Shown: piece by piece, positions 7,897 to 16,751 of the stretch
Layout of the letters: every line of letters starts with the position of its first letter
Position numbering within the stretch: the first letter of the stretch is position 1
From: PXAP01 sp046483315
GTDB lineage: Bacteria > Bacteroidota > Bacteroidia > Bacteroidales > PUMT01
Length of the DNA stretch: 64,000 nucleotides
Direction: 5' to 3'
NCBI GenBank assembly: GCA_046483315.1
Contig: JAWODJ010000122.1
Location: 1-64,000, forward strand
Position numbers and translations under genes: made by a program
Notes under the pieces: generated by a model
Seen by the model: the letters and a program-made list of their open reading frames with translations, nothing else
Told to the model about the DNA's origin: nothing
The model's database searches: none

Positions 7897-9480
7897 TCAG
7901 GGACTGTAATAGATCGGCCCTTCTATCCCGAGAGGCAGACCCAGCCATATCCATAACAGCAACATCGGTATTCTTATTATCATAAAAGCAATTGCATAAG
8001 GCAGCATCATTGATATCAGCGTACCGATTCCCACATTCTTAACATATTTCTGGGCAAACACAATTACCAGCGGAAAATATGGAAGAAGGGGAGTCAGAAT
8101 ATTGGAATAGGAATCACCAATACGATAGGCAGCCTGGGTAAGTTCAGGTGAATAACCCATGAGCATCAGCATTGGCACAAATATCGGGGCCAGCAGAGCC
8201 CATTTTGCTGATGCACTTCCCATAATAAGGTTAACCATCGAGGCCACGATAATGAATGCCACCAGCAGTGGACCTCCGGTAAATCCTATAGCTTTCAGTC
8301 CGTCCGATCCCTTTACTGCCAGAACACTCCCGAGGTTTGACCAGTTGAAATAGGCAACAAACTGTGCCGCCACAAACGCTATGACAATGTAAAGTCCCAT
8401 GGTAGCCATGGCTTTAGCGGTCATATCTGAAACATCCTTGTCATTTTTAATGGTTCTGGCCACAATCCCGTAAACAAGTCCCGCGACAAAAAATATTATG
8501 AACATTATAGGAACCAGCGAATCATAAAAGGGTCTCATGCTGCGTGTACCGGTTTCAGGGTCAATATCTCCCCTGAGCAGTCCGTTGGCAGGAATTATTG
8601 TAAGAGCTACAAGGCCCAGGATTACTACAACTGAAAAAAGCGACCATTTAAGTGCCTTACGCTCCTGTGCCGATATATTATTATTATCTTCTGTAATAAT
8701 CTCTCCTTCAGGATGGTATTCCCCGAGCCGGGGAACAAGGATCCGCTCCGTAACCCAGGTGCCGGCCAGACCTATCAGGGGAACAGAGGCAGCCATAAGG
8801 TAATAGTTTGACAGGGGGTTGACGGTATAGCCGGGATCTATAATCTGTGAAGCCGGCTCGGTAAATGCTGCAATCATTGGATCGAGGCCGGTAGGCAGGA
8901 AATTGGCACCGAATCCGCCCGATACACCTGCAAAGGCGGCTGCTATACCTGCCAGGGGATGCCTGCCCATTCCCATAAAAATAACCGCCCCGAGCGGTAT
9001 AAGAACAACATAACCTGCATCGGCGGCAACTGAACTTACCATACCTGCAACAACTATTGAAAAAGTAATCAGGTATTTGGGCACCTTCGAAACGAAAAGT
9101 CTGAGAGCTACTGCTATCATCCCGCTATGTTCGGCAACTCCTATGCCGAGCATTACCACGAGAACAAGACCCAGCGGGGGAAATTCGGCAAAGGTATTTA
9201 CCATTTCAGTAAATATCCGCTGGACACCTTCCCTGGATAACAGGTTAATTACTTCGATGGTTTCAACAGGCTGGCCTTCCCTGTCCAGCAGACCGGCCTC
9301 TTTCCCCGGATGATCTACTGTCACCCCCCCGAATATCCATGATAAGAGCAATACAAGCACCATCAGCATTGCAAAAAGGGTGACCGGCTGTGGAAGTTTA
9401 TTACCTATGATTTCAACCTTGTCAAGTGCCCTTTGAAAAAAACCGGGCTTCTCTTTCTTATTTTCGTCCGAATTATTCAT
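7897..9480 (-). CDS. AbgT family transporter (copy 1)
   Basis: Integral inner-membrane transporter of the AbgT/ion-transporter superfamily; known members import p-aminobenzoyl-glutamate or export sulfonamides using the ion gradient. At 527 residues it has about a dozen hydrophobic segments. Family blocks include the N-terminal IGNKLPQPVTLFAM, the re-entrant SSVAADAGYVVLIPLGA and GGFGANFLPTGLDP regions, and the C-terminal GSASAKWALLAPIF and AYRIGDSYSNILTPL motifs. It is paralogous to the gene at 13654-15216. PepD follows after 110 bases on the same strand, so its substrate may be a dipeptide-like or glutamyl compound. The exact substrate is not readable from the sequence. Confidence 0.9.
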   Translation of the reverse strand: MNNSDENKKEKPGFFQRALDKVEIIGNKLPQPVTLFAMLMVLVLLLSWIFGGVTVDHPGKEAGLLDREGQPVETIEVINLLSREGVQRIFTEMVNTFAEFPPLGLVLVVMLGIGVAEHSGMIAVALRLFVSKVPKYLITFSIVVAGMVSSVAADAGYVVLIPLGAVIFMGMGRHPLAGIAAAFAGVSGGFGANFLPTGLDPMIAAFTEPASQIIDPGYTVNPLSNYYLMAASVPLIGLAGTWVTERILVPRLGEYHPEGEIITEDNNNISAQERKALKWSLFSVVVILGLVALTIIPANGLLRGDIDPETGTRSMRPFYDSLVPIMFIIFFVAGLVYGIVARTIKNDKDVSDMTAKAMATMGLYIVIAFVAAQFVAYFNWSNLGSVLAVKGSDGLKAIGFTGGPLLVAFIIVASMVNLIMGSASAKWALLAPIFVPMLMLMGYSPELTQAAYRIGDSYSNILTPLLPYFPLVIVFAQKYVKNVGIGTLISMMLPYAIAFMIIRIPMLLLWIWLGLPLGIEGPIYYSP

Positions 9481-9908
9481 ATTTTACAGGGTAAAGTTTA
9501 TTTTAATAATTATGATTGTTTAAATCCATTTTATAAAATACTGAAGGACATATGGTTTGCCCGTGTTAAGAATTTGCAGGTACAAATCCGGAAAGTACCT
9601 CTATTAAATATCTCCGGGGGATTTTATTACCCCCTTGCAAATTAAAAGCGTAAATGTAAAAAAAAAATAACCTTCAATAGCATATGTTTATGAACATTAT
9701 TTCAAGATTATTTGTATATAATATCGTTATTGATTTGAGAATTTGGTAAGTGTTAAATAAATTTAAATATAAATATATGTAATTTGAATAATGTTAATTT
9801 TGCATATAACTATACTTTTTTATTTAAAATTATTTTGGCTGCTGTATTTTTCGGACCCGGATAAAAAGCCTGATATTTTATTATTTGTAAATTAATTAAT
9901 AGTCCGCT
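9481..9908. promoter_or_regulatory. Divergent intergenic region, abgT1 / thioredoxin-like gene
   Basis: 428 bases with no gene that I can support. It holds two small inverted repeats, AGGTAC (9578-9583) / GTACCT (9595-9600) and GGGGG (9616-9620) / CCCCC (9630-9634), about 100-155 bases upstream of abgT1, which may be operator or leader structures. The second half is very AT-rich. A TAATTTTG element at 9795-9802 resembles a -7 box for the + strand gene but lacks a clear TTTG at -33. Confidence 0.4.
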
Positions 9909-10439
9909 ATGAAGATTCTGATCATAATCATATTTATTACCACAGCATTTATGTTTCCCGGAAATGCTCAGGAAAATGAAAGGATAAACTGGTACACTTT
10001 TGAGGAAGCTGTTGAGCTTGCTGCTGAAAATCCGAGAAAAATTTTTATTGATATTTATACGGACTGGTGTGGATTTTGTAAACGAATGGATGCCGAGACT
10101 TTCAGTAATACAAAGGTTGCCAGATATATCAACCGTAACTTTTATCCGGTCAAGCTCAATTCGGAAACCAGGGATACAATTCACTTCCAGGGACATATGT
10201 TCATAAATGAAGGGGAGGGAAGACGTTCACCGCACCAGTTGTCCATTGCACTTTTGCAGGGGCAGATGTCATATCCTTCGACTGTTTACATGAATGAAGA
10301 TCTTGAGCTTCTGACTTCTGTGCCGGGCTTTTTGACACCTGAACGTATTGAACCCATACTCCTTTATTTTGGAGAGGATCATTATCTTAATTTTTCATGG
10401 GAAGAGTTCAATGAGGATTTTACAGGATCCTTCAGGTAA
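9909..10439 (+). CDS. Periplasmic thioredoxin-like (DUF255-type) protein
   Basis: A 176-residue exported thioredoxin-fold protein. A signal peptide (about residues 1-20, MKILIIIIFITTAFMFPGNA) is followed by FEEAVELAAENPRKIFIDIYTDWCGFCKRMD, with the redox pair C54-x-x-C57. The WCGFCKRM form and the NPRKIFIDIYTDWC lead-in are typical of Bacteroidota thioredoxin-like proteins distantly related to DUF255. The C-terminal part (GQMSYPSTVYMNEDLELL) carries the cis-proline strand of the fold. It probably reduces or isomerises disulfides in periplasmic proteins. It stands alone and is convergent with the DUF4831 gene. Confidence 0.85.
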   Translation: MKILIIIIFITTAFMFPGNAQENERINWYTFEEAVELAAENPRKIFIDIYTDWCGFCKRMDAETFSNTKVARYINRNFYPVKLNSETRDTIHFQGHMFINEGEGRRSPHQLSIALLQGQMSYPSTVYMNEDLELLTSVPGFLTPERIEPILLYFGEDHYLNFSWEEFNEDFTGSFR

Positions 10440-10499
10440 GATTCAGCCAGGGCAGGAGCGGACAGATTAGGAGCCGGACTGTATGACGGCGTTACAAAG

Positions 10500-11624
10500 T
10501 CACTCCCACAGAAAGTCCGCCGGAACAGATACAACCCTTCCGTACTGGTTTACATGGATACGTGTGGAAACAATTGTGTTTTTCCCGTCACTCACCTGTA
10601 AACGGGCAACATCTGGAATCCTGTAAAACAAGCTGTTTGCGTTGCTCCTTCCTGGACTTTCAACAGGTGAGATACCTTCAAGCAACTGAGTTTTCATTTC
10701 ATTATCCAGCTCCAGTGTTACCGGTCTGCCCCTTACGTCATTTGCCTGAAGGATACCGTCATTATCGGATATCCTGAAAAGTATGTCGTATTCTGTTCCG
10801 TTTTCCAGTCTGTCTCTGTGTGGTGTATAATCAAAGGTGAACTCGTGTTTGGTTTCGGCTACTTTACCTGTGAAAAGTCTGAGATATTCCTTTTCAATCC
10901 TGGCAAATTCTTCAATAATGACTTCCAGTGCCCTGCCATCGGGAAAAAGGTCCAGATCGCCTGAAATCAGTTTAAACCGGTTACTCCTTAGCTCGAATAT
11001 CAGATCAGCTGCTTCGGCTGCCTTCTCTTCAGGACTTTTGGTTACTGACTGTCTTTGCATCACGGGAACATTTACAAAAGCAGTGTCCTGCCTTACCATA
11101 CGCATTACAGTGCGGGTTTCCTCAACAACTTTCGGATGTATTGACAGATCTGTATAAAGAGGTGTTTCGGGAATTTCTTCAATATTCTGCCCGGAGCTTT
11201 CCGTCTCCGGCAGTTGTTTTTTGTTAACCGGCAGGATATAACCTTCGTCGCCAAGTTTAAAAAAGTTGGTAACGTGTCTGTCGTTTGTCTTAAGCAAATA
11301 ATAATGATCAGGATCAGCCTCCTGGCAGGTTTTAATTTCTATATTGTCAATTTCCCACTTTATTTCATCCCGGTCGGGTACATCTGTAATTCCAAGGTAT
11401 TTTTCCGCATACTGGTAATACGGTCCGCGTCGCACAATTACACGTGATGCTTCAACCTTAATCTTTAAAGTTGTCATAGGAATGGAATAAGCAATGGTAT
11501 ATGCTTCAGGATGTGAGGCCTGAGAAACATGAACCGCCGAAGTGCTGTATTCAATCATTTTTGGACCCGTGCAGCCCCATGAAAGGCCAGCCAGGATAAA
11601 TACCGATGCAATTATATATCGCAT
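10500..11624 (-). CDS. DUF4831 family lipoprotein
   Basis: A 374-residue exported protein of the Bacteroidota DUF4831 family, recognised by YTIAYSIPMTTLKIKVEAS near the N-terminus and GPYYQYAEKYLGITDV about 25 residues later. The N-terminus MRYIIASVFILAGLSWGC looks like a lipoprotein signal, although the lipobox (SWGC) is not canonical. The rest is predicted beta-rich, with a long helix-like segment at about 205-255. The start lies 4 bases after the stop of the NAD(P)HX repair gene, so they are one operon, perhaps only by layout. Function is unknown for the whole family as far as I know. Confidence 0.8.
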   Translation of the reverse strand: MRYIIASVFILAGLSWGCTGPKMIEYSTSAVHVSQASHPEAYTIAYSIPMTTLKIKVEASRVIVRRGPYYQYAEKYLGITDVPDRDEIKWEIDNIEIKTCQEADPDHYYLLKTNDRHVTNFFKLGDEGYILPVNKKQLPETESSGQNIEEIPETPLYTDLSIHPKVVEETRTVMRMVRQDTAFVNVPVMQRQSVTKSPEEKAAEAADLIFELRSNRFKLISGDLDLFPDGRALEVIIEEFARIEKEYLRLFTGKVAETKHEFTFDYTPHRDRLENGTEYDILFRISDNDGILQANDVRGRPVTLELDNEMKTQLLEGISPVESPGRSNANSLFYRIPDVARLQVSDGKNTIVSTRIHVNQYGRVVSVPADFLWE

Positions 11625-11628
11625 AACA

Positions 11629-13137
11629 TTATTTTTTTAAAGATTCATATGCTTTGCCTAGGTTCAAACTTATATCACCGGCAATCAAAGCTTCAGGTGA
11701 AAATTCCGACGCTGCAATATCTCCCGCCATACCGTGCAGATAAACGCCTGTTAAAGCAGCACTGACGGGATCATAACCCTGACCGAGCAAAGATAAAAGA
11801 ATTCCTGTTAAAACATCTCCCGAACCTGCTGTAGCCATACCCGGATTTCCTGTACTGTTGAAGAAACATAATTCTTCGGGTGTAACTACCGAAGTGAAGG
11901 CTCCTTTCAAAACAATAATAATTTTATACTTTTTAGCCATTGCAATCTGACTGACTAAACGGTCATGGCTGTTTTTATGGTTTCCGGCAAGCCGGTCAAA
12001 TTCACCCGGGTGGGGTGTGATAATCGAGTTTTCCGGAATCAGACCCGGCCACTCCTTTTTCATTGAAATAATATTTAACGCGTCAGCATCCAGCACCAGG
12101 GGGACTTTAACCGATTTAAGCAGATGCTGAAGTGCTTTCCGGCTGGAAGGATGTGTGCCTGTTGCCGGACCTGCAGCAACAGCATCATACCGATTAAGTG
12201 GTGGCAGGGCAGAAAAGCAGGTTTCTGATTTATCCACACTTACCATTGCTTCAGGAATGCAGTTCTGCACTATATCACATCCCCTGACCGGAACATGTAC
12301 GGTTACCAGACCCGCGCCCGATCTCAGGCAGGAGGTTGCTGCCAGCACTGCTGCTCCCATTCTGCCATAACTGCCTGATATCAGCAGGCAGTGACCTGCA
12401 ATCCCTTTATGTGCGAACTTATTGCGAATTTTTAGCATGGGTTTGACCAGTCCTGCATCAAGATAATGAAAGCGGGTATTTAAACGATTTATGAATTCCC
12501 GGTGAAGTCCGATATCAAGTACCTCCCAATTTCCCGTATACTGTTCATTTTCAGTAAACATAAAGGCCATTTTTGGGAACTGGAAAGAGAGGGTGGTTTT
12601 TGCTTTAATTATACTGCTGCCTGAATTATTTCTGTTGTCATCGCCAAAAAGGCCTGAAGGTATGTCCACGGAAATAATTTCTGCCCCTGAATCATTCAGA
12701 TGATCGATCAGTTGTGCCGGGAGTCCTGTTACCGGCCTGCTCAGTCCTGTACCAAAAAGAGCATCAACAATAATATCGGGTGGGGCAACAGGCGGGAAAT
12801 CTTCTGCGGAAGCAATAATAAGAGGTGAAATATTTATAGCCCTTAGACGTTCCAAATTGTCCGAGGTGTCAGATGAATAGCCTGTTTTGGATGCCATCAG
12901 GAATATTTCAGGTCTGAACCCTTTTTCTGTTAACAGCCTTCCGAGAGCCAGTCCGTCACCGCCATTATTTCCAGGTCCGCTGAAGATTTTTATGACAATC
13001 TCTTTCCTGTAGTTTTCAGCGATCCGGTCAGCCATTTTTCCTGCTGCTCTTTCCATAAGGTCTGCGCTGCTGACCGGTTCATGTTTTATGGTATATTCGT
13101 CCGCTTCCTTTATTTGACGTATTGAGGGTATCTTCAT
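11629..13137 (-). CDS. nnr: Bifunctional NAD(P)H-hydrate epimerase / ADP-dependent NAD(P)H-hydrate dehydratase
   Basis: Metabolite-repair enzyme that restores hydrated NADH and NADPH. The N-terminal YjeF_N epimerase domain (about residues 1-215) carries FSGPGNNGGDGLALGRLL and VDALFGTGLSRPV. The C-terminal ribokinase-like dehydratase domain (about 225-502) carries ISGSYGRMGAAVLAA, DADALNII, ITPHPGEFDRLAG and the GNPGMATAGSGDVLTG nucleotide-binding motif. The length of 502 fits the fused form found in most bacteria. It is followed 4 bases later by the DUF4831 gene. The upstream 516 bases are non-coding and contain the repeat element described at 13463. Confidence 0.95.
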   Translation of the reverse strand: MKIPSIRQIKEADEYTIKHEPVSSADLMERAAGKMADRIAENYRKEIVIKIFSGPGNNGGDGLALGRLLTEKGFRPEIFLMASKTGYSSDTSDNLERLRAINISPLIIASAEDFPPVAPPDIIVDALFGTGLSRPVTGLPAQLIDHLNDSGAEIISVDIPSGLFGDDNRNNSGSSIIKAKTTLSFQFPKMAFMFTENEQYTGNWEVLDIGLHREFINRLNTRFHYLDAGLVKPMLKIRNKFAHKGIAGHCLLISGSYGRMGAAVLAATSCLRSGAGLVTVHVPVRGCDIVQNCIPEAMVSVDKSETCFSALPPLNRYDAVAAGPATGTHPSSRKALQHLLKSVKVPLVLDADALNIISMKKEWPGLIPENSIITPHPGEFDRLAGNHKNSHDRLVSQIAMAKKYKIIIVLKGAFTSVVTPEELCFFNSTGNPGMATAGSGDVLTGILLSLLGQGYDPVSAALTGVYLHGMAGDIAASEFSPEALIAGDISLNLGKAYESLKK

Positions 13138-13398
13138 TACTTACAGTAATTTATCTCTAAAGGGTTCTGTTGTGCTTATAAAAAATAAAATTACAAAATT
13201 TTATATAAAAGCCTTTTCAGTTTGCATCAGGCAAAACGATAATAATTAAGAATTTGGTTACAAGGTATTTACAGGATAAATTCTTATAAACCGGTTTAAT
13301 TATTGAGTTTCTTTAACTGTTCTAAATTTTAACGGTTCATTTGTTTTTTATTGGTATAGTTGGTAATAAATACTAAAATTGCATCAATTTTTTATTGA

Positions 13399-13452
13399 AT
13401 CACCAGTGTTACTTCATAACATAACAAAGCATGAGCAAACAACACTGGTGAT
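13399..13452. repeat. 12-base perfect inverted repeat with 30-base loop
   Basis: ATCACCAGTGTT (13399-13410) and AACACTGGTGAT (13441-13452) are exact reverse complements. There is no T run on either side, so an intrinsic terminator is unlikely. It ends 10 bases before the conserved element at 13463. An operator, a cruciform site or the end of a small mobile repeat are all possible. Confidence 0.7.
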
Positions 13453-13462
13453 TGACTTCATC

Positions 13463-13606
13463 GATCTCACATGCGCTAATATTAACTTTTAGCAATATAA
13501 ATCAGATGTGACATTCATGAATTCAAAAATAAAATACCCGGATCATTAATTAGTAATACATTGGTGAACAATATGCTAACTATACTTTATACGAATAAGA
13601 TCTGTT
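13463..13606 (+). repeat. Intergenic element, copy A (TCACAT-N33-ATGTGA core)
   Basis: The first 56 bases (13463-13518) align without gaps to 33393-33448, with 46 identities by eye. Both have GATCTCACAT at the left, TCACAT and ATGTGA exactly 33 bases apart, and ACTTTT and GCAATA in the spacer. Weaker similarity continues through ACCCGGATCATTAATT to a shared tail around CTTTATAC and ATCTG, with the spacing kept to within one base. It ends about 50 bases before abgT2. Confidence 0.65.
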
Positions 13607-13653
13607 TATGCCCGGGATACAAAAGGGGCGACAACTGTTAAAGCAGGCGTGTT

Positions 13654-15216
13654 ATGACATCTAACCGGAATGCAGGCGGCGGATTCGTATCAAAAATGCT
13701 TACGGCTATTGAGCGGGTAGGCAATAAACTTCCGCATCCGGCTACCCTTTTTGCCATTTTTGCAGGCGGTACCATTCTATTATCAGGTATTGTCAGTGCA
13801 TTTGATGTATCAGTTGTACATCCCGGTACCCATGAAGAAATTGAACCCTTCAGTCTTCTTTCAGTGAGAGGACTGCACATGATTCTTACCGGGATGGTTG
13901 AAAATTTCACCTCATTTGCACCCCTGGGAACAGTTCTGGTGGCTCTTCTGGGGATAGGGGTAATGGAATCGAGTGGTTTTATGTCGACTGCACTGCGTAA
14001 GCTTGTACTTTCAGCTCCAAAACAGCTTCTTACATTTTCGATTGTATTTGCAGGGATATTATCCAATACGGCCAGCGAGGTTGGATATGTGGTGCTTGTA
14101 CCACTGGGCGCAATGATCTTTCTTGCTGTTGGCAGGAATCCCATTGCCGGTCTTGCCGCGGCATTTGCCGGTGTATCGGGAGGATATAGCGCCAATCTGC
14201 TTCTTGGCACTATTGACCCGTTGCTTGCAGGCCTGTCGGAAGAGGCTGCAAATATTATTGACATCTCATATGAGGTGAATCCTGCAGCCAACTATTATTT
14301 TATGTTTGTGTCGACATTTTTTATAGCCATCGTTGGTACCTGGGTAACTGAAAAGATTGTTGTGCCCCGGCTTGGTCCCTACCGGGGAGATGCCAAACCG
14401 GAAGAACTTCATGATATCACCAGCAACGAAAAACGGGGTTTGAAATATGCTTCATACACTTTTTATGTAATTGTTTTGCTTTTATTCTGGGCTATCATGC
14501 CCGTAAGTGGTGGTATGTGGGATTATGTTCCCGGAAGCGGTTTTTTGCGTGATCCCCTGACGGGAGACCTTCTGCGATCACCATTTATGTCGGGTATTGT
14601 GGCAATGATATTCATAATTGCTGCTGTTGTGGGGATTGCATACGGGATTGGGGCCGGCACTCTGAAAAGTAATGCTGATGTGATCAATGGTATGGGCAAA
14701 TCAATGTCAACTCTGGGAACCTATATTGTGCTAGTATTTTTTGCAGCCCAGTTTGTTGCCTATTTTAACTGGACCAATCTGGGCCTTATTTTTGCGATCA
14801 GGGGGGCTGAAGCGATCAGTGCCATCGGTATGGGAAGGATACCCCTTATGATAAGCCTGGTGCTGATATCGGCATTCATTAACCTGGTAATAGGAAGTGC
14901 ATCTGCCAAGTGGGCTATTATGGCACCAGTGTTTATCCCTATGTTCATGCTTTTGGGGTATTCGCCCGAATTTACCCAGCTTGCCTACCGTGTGGGTGAC
15001 AGTGTGACAAATATTATTTCGCCTATGATGTCCTACTTTGCCCTTATTGTTGCTTTTATGGAGAAATATGATAAAAATGCCGGAATAGGGACTATTATAG
15101 CAACCATGTTACCCTATACTTTTGTTTTTCTGATAGTCTGGCTGCTACTGTTGATTGTGTGGATATTGATCGGATTACCCATAGGCCCCGGTGCAGAACT
15201 GTTTTATTCAATTTAG
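13654..15216 (+). CDS. AbgT family transporter (copy 2)
   Basis: Second AbgT-family inner-membrane transporter (520 residues, about a dozen membrane segments), similar along its whole length to the protein at 7897-9480. Shared blocks are VGNKLPHPATLFAI, SNTASEVGYVVLVPLGA, GGYSANLLLGTIDPL, GSASAKWAIMAPVFIPM and AYRVGDSVTNIISPM. Two positions in the re-entrant regions differ between the copies (NTASEVG against VAADAG; LLGTIDP against LPTGLDP), so the substrates may differ. An SSS-type symporter follows after 35 bases, probably in the same transcript. The upstream 190 bases carry the repeat element shared with gldB. Substrate unknown; aminobenzoyl-glutamate or peptide-like compounds are the family precedent. 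Confidence 0.9.
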   Translation: MTSNRNAGGGFVSKMLTAIERVGNKLPHPATLFAIFAGGTILLSGIVSAFDVSVVHPGTHEEIEPFSLLSVRGLHMILTGMVENFTSFAPLGTVLVALLGIGVMESSGFMSTALRKLVLSAPKQLLTFSIVFAGILSNTASEVGYVVLVPLGAMIFLAVGRNPIAGLAAAFAGVSGGYSANLLLGTIDPLLAGLSEEAANIIDISYEVNPAANYYFMFVSTFFIAIVGTWVTEKIVVPRLGPYRGDAKPEELHDITSNEKRGLKYASYTFYVIVLLLFWAIMPVSGGMWDYVPGSGFLRDPLTGDLLRSPFMSGIVAMIFIIAAVVGIAYGIGAGTLKSNADVINGMGKSMSTLGTYIVLVFFAAQFVAYFNWTNLGLIFAIRGAEAISAIGMGRIPLMISLVLISAFINLVIGSASAKWAIMAPVFIPMFMLLGYSPEFTQLAYRVGDSVTNIISPMMSYFALIVAFMEKYDKNAGIGTIIATMLPYTFVFLIVWLLLLIVWILIGLPIGPGAELFYSI

Positions 15217-15251
15217 GTTAATCAGGAAATATAAGTTTAAAATTTTATGAT

Positions 15252-16751
15252 ATGATCTTTTTATGGATAGTATTGGGTTACCTCACTTTGCTGATGGGGA
15301 TTTCAGTTTATAAAAGTTTTGCAGTCAGAGGACAGGATGATTTTATGGTTGCAGGCCGGTCAGTTCCAACTTATAAGCTTGTTGGCACTCTTCTCTGCAC
15401 CTGGATAGGATCCGGAAGTCTTCTTGCCGGTGCCGGTCTTGCCGCACGGGTGGGACTTTCTGAGCTATGGATGGCAGCAGGGGCATGGACAGGTATTATT
15501 CTGGTATTCTTTCTTGCTGCAAGAGTCAGAAGGATAGCTCAATACACTGTTCCTGATATTCTTGAACTCAGGTATAATAAATATGCCAGGATACTGGGTA
15601 CACTTGTAATAGTAATAGCCTACACCACCATAGTGGGATACCAGTTCAGGGGCGGAGGCTTTGTATTAAATCTTGTCGCCGGCCTGCCGGAGTGGCAGGG
15701 AGTCATCATTACAGCATTGTTCATTATTTTGTTTACCGCTTTTGCAGGGATGATGTCAATAGTCTCTGTTGATATTATTAACGGTGCAATAATAACTCTT
15801 GCAGTGATAATTGCCGTTCCCCTCGTTTATTTTCACCTGGGAGGCGGGGAACATATATCATCAAGTCTTGATCCCTCTATGCTTACTGTTTTTGGTGAAA
15901 ATAACCTTATCTGGGCAATGGGAATTTTTATGCCCACATTTCTTCTTCTCATGGGAGAGTCAAATATGTACCAGAAGTTCTTTTCGGCAAGAAATGAGAA
16001 ATCGGCCAAATCAGCAGTCGTATGGTGGGTAATGGGAACTATAGTTGTTGAAACGGCAATCGCTTCACTCGCAATCCTGGCATTCAGCCACTTTAACAAC
16101 CTGCCTGATTCATCAACCTACTTCCTGTCACTTGAAAACTCAGAGCAGATTATCCTGCATACTGCAAGATACAGTAATGAAGTGGGACTGCCTCTTATTG
16201 CCGGACTTCTTCTTATATGCGCTTCAGTTGCCATAATTACTTCAACAGGGAACAGTTTTCTGATGGCTCCCTCAACCAACCTGACCAGGGATATATACCA
16301 AAGATTCATAAATCCCGGTGCGGGGCAAAAACAGATAGTCCTGTTCCAGAGATTTGCACTGGTTTTACTGGGATTTTTTGCTTACCTGTTGCTTACACAA
16401 TTCAGGACAATACTGGATATGGCATTTACAGCCTATACCATGGTCGGAGCGGGTCTGACGCCTGTGTTGCTGGCTGCATTTTTATGGAGGAGAGTTACCA
16501 CTTCCGGAGGTGTAGCTTCTATTGCCACAGGTATGGGTGTTACAATAATGATAACAGTGATTAATTCCGTTTTATCTGAACCTTTTATCAGCACAAGTTA
16601 TATTGTAATTCCTGCTGCCGGTGCTTCTGTTGTGGTTTTAATAGTGGTTTCACTGCTGACAAAACCAGACCCTGAGTATAAATGGCAGAAGTTTTACACA
16701 AAGGAAGTCTCTTTGGATGAGGCAATTCGTGAACAGAAGGAGATTAAATAG
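15252..16751 (+). CDS. Sodium:solute symporter (SSS) family protein
   Basis: A 499-residue inner-membrane Na+-coupled symporter with about 13 hydrophobic segments. SSS features are the N-terminal FAVRGQDDFMVAGRSVPTYKLVGTLLCTWIGSGS region, with the family's (D/E)FxVAGR motif, GAGLAARVGLSELWMA, and the sodium-site helix near TSTGNSFLMAPSTNLTRDIY. It starts 35 bases after abgT2, so the two are probably co-transcribed. The short hydrophilic tail (about residues 478-499) is cytoplasmic. The substrate cannot be assigned; the family includes sugar, proline, pantothenate, acetate and sialic-acid carriers. Confidence 0.9.
   Translation: MIFLWIVLGYLTLLMGISVYKSFAVRGQDDFMVAGRSVPTYKLVGTLLCTWIGSGSLLAGAGLAARVGLSELWMAAGAWTGIILVFFLAARVRRIAQYTVPDILELRYNKYARILGTLVIVIAYTTIVGYQFRGGGFVLNLVAGLPEWQGVIITALFIILFTAFAGMMSIVSVDIINGAIITLAVIIAVPLVYFHLGGGEHISSSLDPSMLTVFGENNLIWAMGIFMPTFLLLMGESNMYQKFFSARNEKSAKSAVVWWVMGTIVVETAIASLAILAFSHFNNLPDSSTYFLSLENSEQIILHTARYSNEVGLPLIAGLLLICASVAIITSTGNSFLMAPSTNLTRDIYQRFINPGAGQKQIVLFQRFALVLLGFFAYLLLTQFRTILDMAFTAYTMVGAGLTPVLLAAFLWRRVTTSGGVASIATGMGVTIMITVINSVLSEPFISTSYIVIPAAGASVVVLIVVSLLTKPDPEYKWQKFYTKEVSLDEAIREQKEIK

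Larger units (their letters stand above)
13138..13653. promoter_or_regulatory. Long divergent intergenic region, nnr / abgT2
   Basis: 516 bases without a supportable gene. The nnr-proximal half (13138-13398) is AT-rich and I find no clear promoter in it. The abgT2-proximal half holds a strong 12-base inverted repeat (13399-13452) and, directly after it, a 144-base element with a diverged copy upstream of gldB. The conserved order hairpin-core-tail up to about 50 bases before the abgT2 start suggests a promoter or operator unit for abgT2. Confidence 0.5.
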
